A DNA stretch of 64,000 nucleotides from positions 122,819,376 through 122,883,375 of the forward strand of contig CAKMRJ010005634.1 in assembly GCA_928212115.1 (NCBI GenBank), read 5' to 3'. Source of the DNA: Lactuca virosa. Its lineage: Eukaryota > Streptophyta > Magnoliopsida > Asterales > Asteraceae. The notes under the pieces were generated by a model. That model saw nothing but the letters and a program-made list of their open reading frames with translations. It ran no database searches and was not told where the DNA came from. Both the position numbers and the translations under genes were made by a program. Positions 45,865 through 57,177 of this stretch are shown here, piece by piece; position 1 is the stretch's first letter, and every line of letters begins with the position of its first letter.

Positions 45865-48435
45865 TGTAACGCCCACAAATTCGGGCTAGTCAATTTAGAG
45901 ACAATAAACATCAAAAATGATTTTTTGATGTAATATTATTTAGAATGAATAATCTTAACCAAGTTATAGTATATGTCACAAGGGTTCCGTACATATAAAG
46001 AACGCCAAAATCCGAGTTATAACGAAGAAGTTATGGCTCGTCGAAGTTTTATGGCTAAATCGACACGGCACCGCGTAACGTAAAAATTAAATTTTTGATA
46101 AATTACTTTTTAGACTTAGGAATCTAAACAAAAGTCGTAGTATACATTAAACCGAGAGCGTGCATAAAAAGAACGTCTAAATCTGACTTCGTATGAGCAA
46201 GTTATGATTTTTCTAAGATTTAGCATAACAGTATGCAACCCGAAATTCGAATTTCAGATCGATCGATTTTTAGCTGATACAACCTAAATAAGAATTGAAG
46301 ATCTCATTAATAGGAGCTCAACGATAAAAATACAGTCGAAAACGGAGTCCGTATGTAGAAGTTATGAATTTTACACGGTCGGTAAACAGTGTAATCTTCT
46401 CATACTGTTAAATTTAAAATAGGTCGAGAATTAGCTGATGGAGTCAAAAAGAGAGTTGTATACCTTGTCAATACCTATGTGTGGATATAAAGAACGTCGA
46501 AAACATAGCTCGTATGCGAAAGTTACGGAATTTAGAAGTCGGGATGGGGTGATGCGAAGTGGGTGACGTGGCGCGATCTGAGCCATTGCTTCCTCCCCAC
46601 GCCTTGCCACCAGATGGTGACAGCTGACACCCAACTCGATGAGTTGGAGGCTCAGAACTCGCCGAGTTGAGCCATTTTTCATCCTATAAATACCATGCGA
46701 GGCTCACTCATTTTTCTCACACCTCAACCCTTCTCTATCTCTCTCTAACTTCTCTCTAAACCTCCCCCAACCTCTAGTAACTTCTAAGTGCTAGAGGAAA
46801 TCCCCCAGAGCACCAGACGGCTCCGAGAAAAAGAGCTTTTCGGCTCGGAAGTTTTCCCCCGCAGAACCCGGTTCCTAGCCAAACCCCCGGTAAGTGAGAT
46901 ATGCTTACCCTACTTTAAGTATAGCTTATGTTTAAGTTTATTATCGTTATTATAAACTTATAAACAAGAAATATATTATAAAATATAATATAAAAAGTGT
47001 TATTATAATATATTTTAACTACTCATGATACGGGGAATCTGGTTTGAAGGGCCGCATAGGGTTGTTGGATTTAAGAAGTGCTATAATGCCAAAATGGTCC
47101 TGCCCCCCGGTGTTTCATGTCTGGCCCATGTCCGTACGTAGTGGTTGAAAAGTATTGTTTAACACTTATAAAACAATATCGCTCGTAAATAGTTGCTATA
47201 AATATTAGACTAAAATCTAGCGGTAATGAAATTAGGTTTTGCCAAAGGAAAATTGTTAGAAGCGAAGCGCTGCCCGAGTTTGGAATCATCACTTTAACAA
47301 GTGAATGCATAGTCCTTTTCATGAACATGATTTTAATACAAGTATTAATTAAAGTATTAAATATATGTTAAAGAGTTAAATATATGTTAAAGAGTTTATG
47401 TGTGAGTGCATAGTCCCTTTCATGAACATAATTTTAATACAAGTATTGATTAAAGTATTAAATATATGTTTGTGTGTGAAATATTTGATATTGCCTGAAA
47501 TACGTGTTAAGAGTATACCTGATAATATATTATGATTTAGGATACAGATTAAACCTAAATTAATTAAGAGGAATATTGGGTAGTATCTCCTTATGAGCAC
47601 GAGTAAGATATACACGGAGTGTAGAACTTTTAAACTTGTCATTGATCCGAGAGCATGGATTAGACTTAGTCATTTGTCCTTAGTCCGAGAGTATGGAGAG
47701 GACATAGTTATTTGTCATTAATCTGGGAGCATGGATTAGACATAGTCAATTGTCCCTAGTCCGAGAGTATGGAATGGGCATAGTTATTTGTCATTAATCC
47801 GGGAACATGGAATAGACATAGTCAATTGTCCCTAGTCCGAGTGTATGGAATGGGCATAGTTATTAATCCGGGAGCATGGATTAGACATACCCGATCCGGG
47901 AGTATGGATTAGGTAAAGAGGTTAATTTTAGATCTGGGAGTATGGATTAGGTAAAGAGGTTAATTTTAGATCCGAGAGTATAGATCGTGTCGTTGTAAGG
48001 ATCGACGGGGTGGGGTAAAAATTGCTTATATGAGGTGAAATTGTATATGTTATGAGTTCTAAAACATATATATGTGATATAAGATTGTCGGATTGAAATC
48101 CCTATGTACTCACCAGGTTTCCCAACCTGACCCACTCAGTTTATTTGTATCACAGGTATCGATACAAAGCTACATTACACTGATAGATTAAAGGAGATGT
48201 AGATCACTAGTGTAAATGAATGTAAGGTCTGTTTATGCTTATGTTTCTGTATTGACGATGACATCCCAAAGTTTTAATATAAACAAAATACATTTCTTCG
48301 GAAATACTTTGATAATATGTTTATCATGTTTTTCTGGGAGCAACTTCCGCAATATTATTCTTTAAAATGAATACTCTGATTTTCAATAAGCATAAATAAA
48401 ATTTTTAAAATAACCGTGAATTTGGGGATATCACA
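45865..48435 (+). repeat. 3' LTR of Gypsy-3 (complete)
   Basis: This 2571-base LTR begins tgtaacgccc and ends ggatatcaca. U3 carries four degenerate modules around tataaagaacgtc (about 45995, 46165, 46335, 46490). Two ACTCG palindromes (46633-46645 and 46656-46668) come directly before the TATA box. R-U5 has the CCGAGAG repeats (47640-47990). Confidence 0.9.
46685..46692 (+). promoter_or_regulatory. TATA box of the Gypsy-3 3' LTR
   Basis: TATAAATA, about 820 bases into the LTR. The solo LTR has ttataaata in the same context near 18736-18744. Confidence 0.7.
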
Positions 48436-49817
48436 TCGGCCTTGGTGCCTTCGACCCGAAAGTACAGTGAGGAAAACTCACCTCGATCCGCTGATAATCA
48501 AATAACTGCTCGGACCGCCGAACCGGATAACCTCGCTCCATCTAACAATAAATACAATCTTAATCAATAATTAACCCGATAACCCAAAATACCCTTAGGT
48601 CAAACTTGGTCAACCCTGGTCAAAGTCAAAGTCAACGGTCATGGTCCAAAAGTTAATATTTGTTCCCAGCGTACTCTGATGTTGACCAATAGCGGGGCGC
48701 TGACCGTGTACGTCCAACGTACTACCAGGTACGCCCAACGTACTCAACCCAGTCCCTAAACCCCATTAAGAGCTTATTCCATTAAGTTCTTACATCCAAA
48801 ACTCAGATCCAAGCCCAAAATGATGTCCTAAGTCATAAAGTTTACAACTTTATGACTTTGCATGGCTATAAAGTGCTTAATGTCCAAAACTCTAAGGTCT
48901 TAACCCAATAATACATCACAACTCTTGCATGGAAGGGATAGAAGGGCCAAGATCACATTTTATAGTTCATAATAGCTTTATAATGGATAAAGTTTCGAAC
49001 TTTATCCATTAGAATGGTCCCAACAAATAAGATCTAATCTTTAAGTCTCAAAGGGGATAAAGTTGGAGAGTCTCAAAGGGGATAATGTTTCCAACTTTAT
49101 CCATTAGAATGGTCCCAACAAATAAGATCTAATCTTTAAGTCTCAAAGGGACCCAAAAGTTCATCTTTTTCAACTTAATCCATTAAGTACAAGTCTCCAA
49201 CTTTCAGATCTGAATCAAAATGATGTTTAGATGGATAAAGTTTCCAACTTTATCCATAACAAGGTCACAAACTTTCAAGATCTAAACTTTATGCACTAAA
49301 ATTACCAAAAGCTCATAACATCCTAAACTTGTTAGATCTAACAAATGCATCATCAAGATTCAAACTTTATACCTCTAGAAGATAGATCTAGGTGAACAAA
49401 GTCCAGATCTACAAGCTCCAAAGCAACCAATACTTCTCCAAGAAGTTCCTTCTTATCCAAGGTGCAGCATGCATACCCCAAAAATCTCAAAAACACCTTC
49501 TTTTAGCACACAAGGCTCAACTAGGGTTAGGGTTTCATGGAAGGGGTGTTGGAGGGGTGGAGGTTGAGAATGGAGTGGGTTTGGGGGAGTTAAGAAGCTT
49601 AAATAAGGCTCAAACCACGAAAATAGGGTTTTAGCACTGATTGCGTATGCCCAACATACTCAGGGTGCCTCAGTACGCCCAACGTACCCCCTTTGTGCAC
49701 CCAACGTACTAAACACAACCCAAAACCGACCAAACTTCAAATGGGCATAACTTCTTCGTTCTAACTCCGATTTTGACGTTCTTTATATCCACGCAAAGGT
49801 AACGAGAAGCTCTACAC
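48436..49817 (-). repeat. Gypsy LTR fragment
   Basis: It begins within the block cggccttggtgccttcgaccc and aaaactcacctcg shared with 7980-8030 and 15290-15345. It carries GTACG-N5-CGTAC palindromes (48729-48743, 49673-49687) and ends in a U3-type module (ataacttcttcg...cgttctttatatcc, 49747-49792). A local repeat, ggataaagtt/aactttatcc, occurs several times (48990-49255). The fragment is truncated on the left by Gypsy-3 and on the right by Copia copy 3. Confidence 0.65.
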
Positions 49818-50628
49818 TGTAGGTGTCTAAGCCCAAAACTATATTGGTATGTACTTGATTTGATATGTAACATGGTCCTTTTGGGTTGCCTTCATTCATG
49901 CAACTTGACAGGATGACTGGCGGAGAGAGAGTAGGATTTATTATTTGAAATAATAAATTGGTACTCAAAATGATTTTATTAATATATTACAAGATTAATA
50001 TATTATTTCGAAATCATATTATTAATTGGTGATTAATCAGAAATTAATTTTCGGATTAAAGGAACTGATTAATAATGGAGGGGCTGTTTCGCAAATCATT
50101 GATAGTTGCAGAACTGGGCTATTAGACTCCTTAATTAGGAGTGGACGAAATCATATAGGGAGGCCCTATAGATTTCGTCCAAGGCCTCATAAGGAGGAGT
50201 CCATGGGCTGCTTAAGCCTTAAGCAGGAATTAGGGTTTCCTCCAGAAACCCTAGCAGCCCACAGCTATGTAAGGAACCCCTTTACATGGAATTTTTGGCT
50301 CAGGCACTCTAGATTGAAACCCTGGCCAAAAATCCTTGTCTCTCCTTCTTCATCCTTTGCATTGAGTGTTTGTGACTCCATTAGAGGTGCAACACTTGGG
50401 GCACTAAGCTTTCAAGAGTCAAGGACTTTAAGGATTGTCTTGTTATTACAATATAACAAGTGACGTATCTTCTAATCCTATTTCATATGTGAATTTCGAA
50501 ATTGTATGCTAGTATATAGGATTATTTCTTTGGTATTCAATTTGTATGTTCAATAGAGAAAAACTTAGATCCAAAGCAATTAGGGTTGCATGATCACATA
50601 GGAATGTAGATATGCTCAAAACCCATCA
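49818..50628 (+). repeat. 5' LTR of Copia-like copy 3
   Basis: Begins tgtaggtgtctaag and ends aaaacccatca; 811 bases, preceded by tacac. It shows the family U3/R layout, including an inverted repeat tagggtttc/gaaaccctag near 50231-50254. A 145-codon frame inside it is treated as fortuitous. Confidence 0.85.
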
Positions 50629-50629
50629 A

Positions 50630-50644
50630 TGGTATCAGAGCCTA
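50630..50644 (+). other. Primer binding site of Copia-like copy 3
   Basis: TGGTATCAGAGCCTA, one base after the LTR. Two ACTCG-type palindromes (50724-50734, 50744-50754) follow in the leader, as in copy 2. Confidence 0.9.
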
Positions 50645-50873
50645 GGATGTTTTTCAATGGAATTGATGCAATAGTGAATTGTCCAAAGAACAAGAAAGCC
50701 GAAACTTGCTGTCTGGAACATAAACTCAACGAGTTCATGATGAACTCGACGAGTTGACTCGTCTGGTGCCAGATTTTTCGATTTTCAGATCAAATTTTGG
50801 ATAGGATAATTACCATAACCCATTTTTATTGCCTAAAATCGATTTTTCTCACTACAAGAAAAACGCGATTTTG

Positions 50874-51330
50874 TTGCGGAAGGAATCCGTTGCGAAAAGC
50901 TGAAATTCCATTGCAAAAACGAATAGCGACGAAATTTGCAACGACCGATTTCCGTCCCTAAAAACTCCGTAGCGAGGGTTTGCAACGGAAACGATAATTC
51001 CGTCACAAATGTGACAACGTAATGAAACCCATGGTAGGTGGTATTCCATCGTGTATTCCGTAGTAGGATTCCATCATACAATCTGTGGTCGTTATTCCAT
51101 CACAAATTCTGTGGTGGTGCTTCCCTAGCAAATTCTGTGGTGGTGATTCCCTAGCAAATTCTGTGGTGATGAATCCCTAGTAAATTGCGTGGTGGTCATT
51201 CCCTAGTAAATTCCGTGGTGGTGATTCCGTAGCAAATTCCGTCGTGCTGAATCCCTAGCAAATTCCGTTTGATGACTTCCTAGCAAATTCTGTGGTCATG
51301 AATCCCTAGCAATTTTCGTGGTGTATATTA
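50874..51330. repeat. Left subterminal repeat array of the CACTA element
   Basis: About ten units of a 26-base motif such as ttccctagcaaattctgtgg occur from 51060 to 51325. They are preceded by looser ttccgttgcgaaaa and ccgtagcgagg motifs (50880-51000). Confidence 0.85.
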
Positions 51331-51540
51331 TATACCAGATTCCATATGGACCGATGGATAGTTGATTTATAAATTATATCCAAATTATTTTGTAGTAATA
51401 TATGAAAAACAAAAATAACAAAAAAATCAATAGATTATATCATAAAATAAAATAATAATTATTTATTACATGGAAAAAGGAAAGTTGCTAATCTAAAATA
51501 AATACTCTACAATAAACATATATCAACACTTTATGACCTA

Positions 51541-53485
51541 CTAGTATTGTTGTTTTGTAAAGACATTAATAAGATCCATTGCCGTTTGAAGTTGTTTTTC
51601 AAGATGCCCGACCATTGCTTTGTTTTCTTCTTGTTGGGCGTTCATCATTTCTTTAAGCTCTTCGTTTTGCTGTTTTTGTTTAGCAACAAGCTCCTCATTT
51701 CTTCGATTTCATCATTTTTTTCCGGAATGTAAGATACATCCGTTTTACCGTTCCTATTGGGAACCGCCTTTGCAAAAGAGTCTAATCCATAAAGTCTTCA
51801 TTTTTTTTTGTCATGACCACCAACAACATCATAAAATAGCTTGTCCTCCTCAAATTCAACACCTTCAGCTTCCAACTCTTCCCGTTTTTTGTATAGGCCG
51901 CATACAACATAAAAATAATATAAGTTAAAAGATATAAAATATATGAATGATATTATGAACTAGCTACAATATAAAAGTTTAACAATGAAATGAATATTAC
52001 ATGGATTTTTCTATCTTTTTCATTTGTGAAAGTGACTCCATCGTGATTCTTCGTGTGTGTATACAAGAACAATTCACTATGGGGTGGATCACATCCTAAT
52101 TTCCTCTTCTGCATAAATACCATATAAAATGTCAAATATACAGATAAACATATATAAACATTGATACAATGTACCATTAAAAAAATTACCAAATCAGAAG
52201 CTATCTTCAAATGACTTGCAGATCCAACGTGATGTGTAGGTTTTGCTACTCCATCAGCCACACCGTTACGCCAATTTTTCTTGTTCTGCTCAGATTTTAG
52301 CTTGTATTCATCTGTATTCCATTTTAATTGCCAGGAGTTCCAGACTTCCTGTGGAATATGAGCTGGTTTAAAGCCATGTTTGTTTCTTTTTGGGCTCCGC
52401 ATGTTGAAAAGATATTGACCATAACTTTGTGCCGCTTTCCTTGCCCAAGCTTGCCTCAGCAGCGAGTTATTGTTTCATCCCAACAACATTTTTCTACACA
52501 TTAACAACATAAACATAAGTTTAAGTGTAAATGTTTACCAAACAACAATTTATCACATATAGTTAATTACCTGAAACTCCTCCCAATATAATTCGCGCAT
52601 TTCTTTGCTTACTTTTCCCCAAGCGTACCCTTGTAGATCTACTCTTTGTAAAAAGGACCGACTAATAAAGTGTGCACAAGGGCCTGGTGGCATTAGCCTG
52701 CAAGTAATCATGTGATGTGTTAAGTTATGAATTGATAAGTACTTGTAAACCAAAAGGTTATACATAGAAAAAGTTGTAATTAAGATTTGATTGGTAACTC
52801 ACGTTTTTTTCCAAACATGAACAGTTAAACGTCCATCTGGTCTACAATCTTCAGAGGAATTGTTTTCACCTTCTACACTTTCCACTACAGATCCATTCAT
52901 GGTTGGTTGTGTTGGTGATGGGGTAGATTCTTGGATAAGTGTTGTTGATGGGGTATATTCTAGGGTAGGTGTTGGGATAGATGTATATGTTGTGGATGTG
53001 GTAGTTCCTTTACTTAAGGAGGGTGTGGTAGTTACTGTAGTTGTGGAGGATGCTAGTGTAGATGTAGGTTTTGAGGTTGTGGTAGTAGATATAGGTGTTG
53101 ATGATGTGGTAGTGGGTGTCGGTGTTGAGGATGGTTTAGATGATGTAGGTGCTGAAGTTTTGGTTATTGATGTAAGTGTTGAGGATTGTATTGTTCCAGT
53201 TTCTGAAGTTTTAGATGTATTTTCTAAGGACGGTGTGGATGTTGTAAGTGATGTCGAGGAAGTGGTAGTCATGGTTGATGTTAATGATTTAGGTTTAGGG
53301 GTTTTGTTGGTAGATGTTATAGGTGCTTTGGATGTAGTTGTTGGTATTGGGAAGTCGATTTCTTCATCTTGTAATTGTCTGTTGATGAATTTTGCAGCTG
53401 AAATCCTGTTGCGTTTCATAACCTGTGGTGCAATGAATTTAGTTGGATTCACACCGGATGCTCCTTTTGCTTTCGAGTTCGACAT
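51541..53485 (-). pseudogene. TNPA-like (plant Ptta/En/Spm transposase family) gene, damaged
   Basis: Proposed exons on the minus strand are 53485-52803, 52697-52571, 52493-52190, 52108-52001 and about 51905-51541, with GT...AG borders. Exon 1 opens MSNSKAKGASGVNPTKF and contains about 130 residues dominated by Thr, Ser and Pro. Later exons give PPGPCAHFISRSFLQRVDL, GFKPAHIPQEVWNSWQLKW, KSEQNKKNWRNG, SELFLYTHTKNHDG and a VVGGHD...LYGLDSFAKAV block, the order seen in the Transposase_24/TNPA-like family, ending in a helical, probably coiled-coil tail. A one-base shift in exon 3 (near 52450) and a stop after the HDKKK codons (near 51800) suggest a pseudogene. TNPA proteins bind subterminal repeats. 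Confidence 0.8.
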
Positions 53486-54179
53486 CTTTCTTGCTTAAAA
53501 ATTAACAAAAAACTGTAGTCAATACCAATGTATTAAAGATGATAAACTACTGATGAGAAGAGAGAAACAAACAATAAAAATAAATTATATATGAAGGCAT
53601 TACTACGCATGCAAACTATTGAATACAATCAAAACCAAATTACTTGTAATTTAAGATGATAATATACATGAAGATGATCAGAGAACAAGAAACGATCATC
53701 ACGATAACAGTAAATTAAATAAAAATAAATTTTAGATGAGTGACAACCTATATCGCCAAAGTCAGCGCACAAACGTATAATGAACAAAGATTTCGATCAA
53801 TTAGCCGCCGGAGATGATGATTACAGAAAATGTAAACCCTATTTCTAATCAGTAAACTTACCCTAATATGCAACCTAAACGTGTGTAGGTTGGAGGGAAA
53901 GGAATTGCAAAATATTTTGAAGCTCCGCTAATGAAAAATTCGAACTGTGCTAATTACCGCTAAATATTTAGTAATTCAAATTTATTAAAGTAGTTCCAGA
54001 TTGATAGATATGGTATATACATCTAGCTAACGTCAAGAAAGAACATAGACTAACGAGGTGTTCATAGTATAATTTTAATTTAAAATTATAAACGAGGATT
54101 AAACATTAATAAACTATACATCTTTATGTTTTTATGTTTAAACCAAAATTTATATATAAAAGACGTACGGGTCATGTCA

Positions 54180-54985
54180 ATATATATGGTAGTTGCTTAT
54201 GAGGTCATGGTATCACCCATGGATGACATATGGGTCATTAGTCAACATGGTAGTTGCTTTGGTGTCCATGGATGACATACGGGTCATTGGTCAACATGGT
54301 AGCTGCTTATGGTGTGATGGTATCACCCATGGATGATATATGAGTCATTGGTCAACATGGTAGTTGCTTATGGTGTCCATGGATGCCATATGGGTCATTG
54401 GTCAACATGGTAGTTGCTTATGGTGTCCATGGATGACATACGGTTCATTGGTCAACATGGTAGTTGCTTATGGTGTCCATGGGTGACATATGGGTCATTG
54501 GTGAGCATGGTAGTTGCTTATGGTGTCCATGGATGACATACGGGTCATTGGTCAACATGGTAGTTGGTTATGGTGTCCATGGATGACATATGGGTCATTG
54601 GTCAACATGGTAGTTGCTTATGGTGTCCATGGATGACATACGGGTCATTGGTCAACATGGTAGTTGCTTATGGTGTGATGATATCACCCATGGATGCCAT
54701 ATGGGTCATTGGTCAACATGGTAGTTGCTTATGGTGTCCATGGATGACATATGGGTCATTGGTCAACATGGTAGTTGCTTATGGTGTCCATGGATGACAT
54801 ACGGGTCATTGGTCAACATGGTAGTTGCTTATGGTGTGATGGTATCACCCATGGATGACATATGAGTCATTGGTCAACATGGTAGTTGCTTATGGTGTCC
54901 ATGGATGACATATGGGTCATTGGTTAACATGGTAGTTGCTTATGGTGACCATGGATGACATTTGGGTAAATTGGTCAACATATAT
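54180..54985 (+). repeat. Minisatellite of about 15 units, 50 or 61 bases each
   Basis: The unit contains ggtcaacatggtagttgctt followed by atggtgtccatggatgacat. Most units are 50 bases. Three or four units are 61 bases, with tgatggtatcaccc in place of tcc before atggatg. Some carry catacggg, others catatggg. The array lies between the TNPA-like gene and F-box gene A, which are divergently transcribed. Confidence 0.95.
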
Positions 54986-55276
54986 CATTTGTGCCAGTTG
55001 TGTATTAAAATAGAAATTGATTTTTCTTTTAATTATGACTTTTGACAAAACTACCCTTACTAATTAAATATGTGTCATTGTATGTATGAGGACAATTTGG
55101 TCATTTTATAATGGAACATCTTCTAGGCGCCATAATGTTTTCCGATGAAACACGTTGTTTCAGTTCTTCACTCTTATTTCAGTCACTTGCAAACAACCCC
55201 AATTTCAAAATTCCGACAGTCAAAAAACCCTAAAATCATTTTCGCAAAATCGTTATCTTAGTGAAGGTTTATTATT

Positions 55277-56161
55277 ATGGAAGCCAGTACTTCTTCGAAG
55301 ATGAAATCAAGAAATCAAAGGAAATCGCTAACAGACATGACATTGGAAGTGATGGAGAAAATAATAGTCGACTTGGGAAAAATTTCAGCAGTCGAGGCTT
55401 TCAGGATGAAGAGTGTGTAAGTTTTGTCTTCGATCATTCTATTTCACAAGTTTATTTGAGTTGTCTTTACATTTTGGAGTGAATGTTGTGTTTCGTTTGC
55501 AGTTGCAGATTCTTTAACGAGGTAGGAAAAACGGATGAAGTATATAAACATATTGTGGTAGATGGATTACGATTTCGTGGTTGGTCTAACCAGAAACATA
55601 CAGTTGTCAACAAATGCATAGAGATGAGAAACCCAAATATTTTGTTCAGGAATGGATTGGTACGTTGTTATATATATGCATAGTGTTAATTAATTTGTTT
55701 CTTGTTTTGCATTACTTTAACTAGAAATTATGTGTTTAATGTTTTTTTTTCAGATGAAGTTATTTTTCTTAGAAGCTGATCATGAAGGGAAAACGATGCT
55801 TGAAGAAGCATCTGCATTGGGACATTTGGATTCAACATTTGTCCTGGGAATGATGGTGATGGCTGAAGGGAGACATAGGAAGCAACAAGCTTTGGACATG
55901 TTGAACAATGCTTACCGCAGAGCAAGAGGTAAGTTGAATCTTAGAGCAACTTGTTCTAAGGTTCATCTCAACTTAAATAGGGAGGGGAGGAAACATGTAC
56001 ACTTCCATGGCTTCCATAGAACTTGTGCAATGCATAAGTCTGTAATTAGTGTGTTAGACGCTTTTATGAATGGATACAAATGGGTGTTTAGGTGTGAAAT
56101 TTGTTTGTGGGATGCTTGTTTCGTTAGGTTTTCTAGGGAGTTTGGTATAACTTATGAGTAG
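55277..56161 (+). CDS. F-box/Sel1-like gene A inside the CACTA element
   Basis: Joining 55277-55416, 55503-55659 and 55754-56161 (all GT...AG introns) gives an uninterrupted product of 234 residues. Residues about 16-50 read as an F-box: SLTDMTLEVMEKIIVDLG, then AVEAFRMKSVCRFFNEV. The middle (about 100-150) has a Sel1/TPR-like repeat, MLEEASALGHLDSTFVLGMM. The C-terminus has a Cys-rich patch, CEICLWDACFVRF. The layout matches plant F-box proteins of the At2g35280/At1g67623 type, substrate adaptors of SCF ubiquitin ligases (family assignment from motifs only). The ATG is the first in frame before the F-box and has G at +4. Its upstream region is similar to that of gene B. Confidence 0.75.
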
Positions 56162-57177
56162 TTTGTTGATATGTACTTTCATATTATGACAATTAATGCT
56201 ATGTATATTCTTTTGGTTTAATATACGAATATATAGTAATTTACTTGATAAGTAATTACTTGATGTTGTTACTTGATTAGTAAATATGTTGTGTTGTTAA
56301 GAAGGGACTAAAAGAGTAAAAGTTTGGAAAGTCATGTGGCAAAATGATAGTCAACAAAAGTTTACTACTCCTAAAGGATTTGACTGCAAGGACGAAAAGT
56401 GTGAAAGTCACTAAAGATTTGTGGCAAAAATCTAAAGGCACAAAAACTTAATCAAAACTTAAAAATGTAAAAGTTATCACTTCGAGGATTAAAAATGACA
56501 AATTCATCAAACATTTGTCGCAAAAACCTAAAAGCAAATGTTAATATATATTAATTTTTAATTTGGTTTAATATCAATACATAAATGTATTCTATTTTGG
56601 ATTTGGTAATTTGGTTTAATATCAATACATGAATATATACTGGTAATTTGGTGAAATGTTAATATAAATGTATTACATTATAGATTATGATATATATGTT
56701 ATTTTTGTCTTTTCCATTTCAACAATCAAAATTCCACTTCCATTTCAACATCAAAATTCCACTGTTACCTATAAAATGTTAGAATATTTGAATAATGTTT
56801 TTTTGACACAAATACCCTTAGTATTCACATATTTGGAATGATTTCAAGGGCACTTTGGTCTTTTTGCACTCTAAATCGTTAAGGCGCCATCATACCTCTG
56901 ACGTCACACCGACGTTATCAGTTCTTCAACCATTCAGAACGTCTCAACTTTTCCGGACGATAAATTTGAATACAAACACTAAAACCCCCAAATCGTCGAA
57001 GGGTAATCGTTCTTAAAATCGATTTTCTCCGATAATAGAGACTCCTGTACTCCTCGCGACCAGATCATCATAAAGTGAGTTTTTTTTCCATACCCTGTTT
57101 TACCGTTTTTCATAGTTACGCTTAATTTTTAAAAAGAAATTGAAATCAACTACTCCAATGTCTATTTTGTAAGTAGA
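56162..57177 (+). other. Intergenic region between the two F-box-like genes
   Basis: The segment 56800-56890 (acccttag...ggcactttggtc...ggcgccatc) resembles 55040-55130 upstream of gene A, so the genes were probably duplicated with their upstream regions. The rest is AT-rich with repeated tttggtttaatatcaatac (about 56555-56640). No other gene seen. Confidence 0.6.

Larger units (their letters stand above)
42674..48435 (+). mobile_element. Gypsy-3: non-autonomous element with very long LTRs
   Basis: A 5' LTR lacking most of U3 (42674-44282), a primer site TGGTATCAGAGCA (44285-44297), a 1.57-kb interior without Gag or Pol, a polypurine tract aagggggaga (45851-45860) and a full 3' LTR (45865-48435) form one plus-strand element. 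LTRs are longer than the interior. Flanks tcagg and tcggc do not match as a duplication, consistent with rearrangement at the 5' end. The solo LTR at 17975-36007 is the same family. Confidence 0.85.

Noticed and set aside
42674..48435. Matching target duplication for Gypsy-3
   Set aside because: The flanks tcagg and tcggc agree at only three of five bases, and the 5' LTR is rearranged, so I do not claim a duplication.
50026..50463. A 145-codon frame in the 5' LTR of Copia copy 3
   Set aside because: Lies wholly in the LTR, no counterpart frame in the other copies' LTRs, no recognisable motif.
52860..53498. A 212-codon plus-strand frame rich in Val and Asp
   Set aside because: It is the exact antisense of the Thr/Ser-rich first exon of the TNPA-like gene; repetitive codons keep both strands open. 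No domain.
54564..54797. A 77-codon repetitive frame with repeated W-S-L-V-N-M-V-V-A-Y
   Set aside because: Direct translation of the minisatellite. It breaks when a 61-base unit or indel intervenes.
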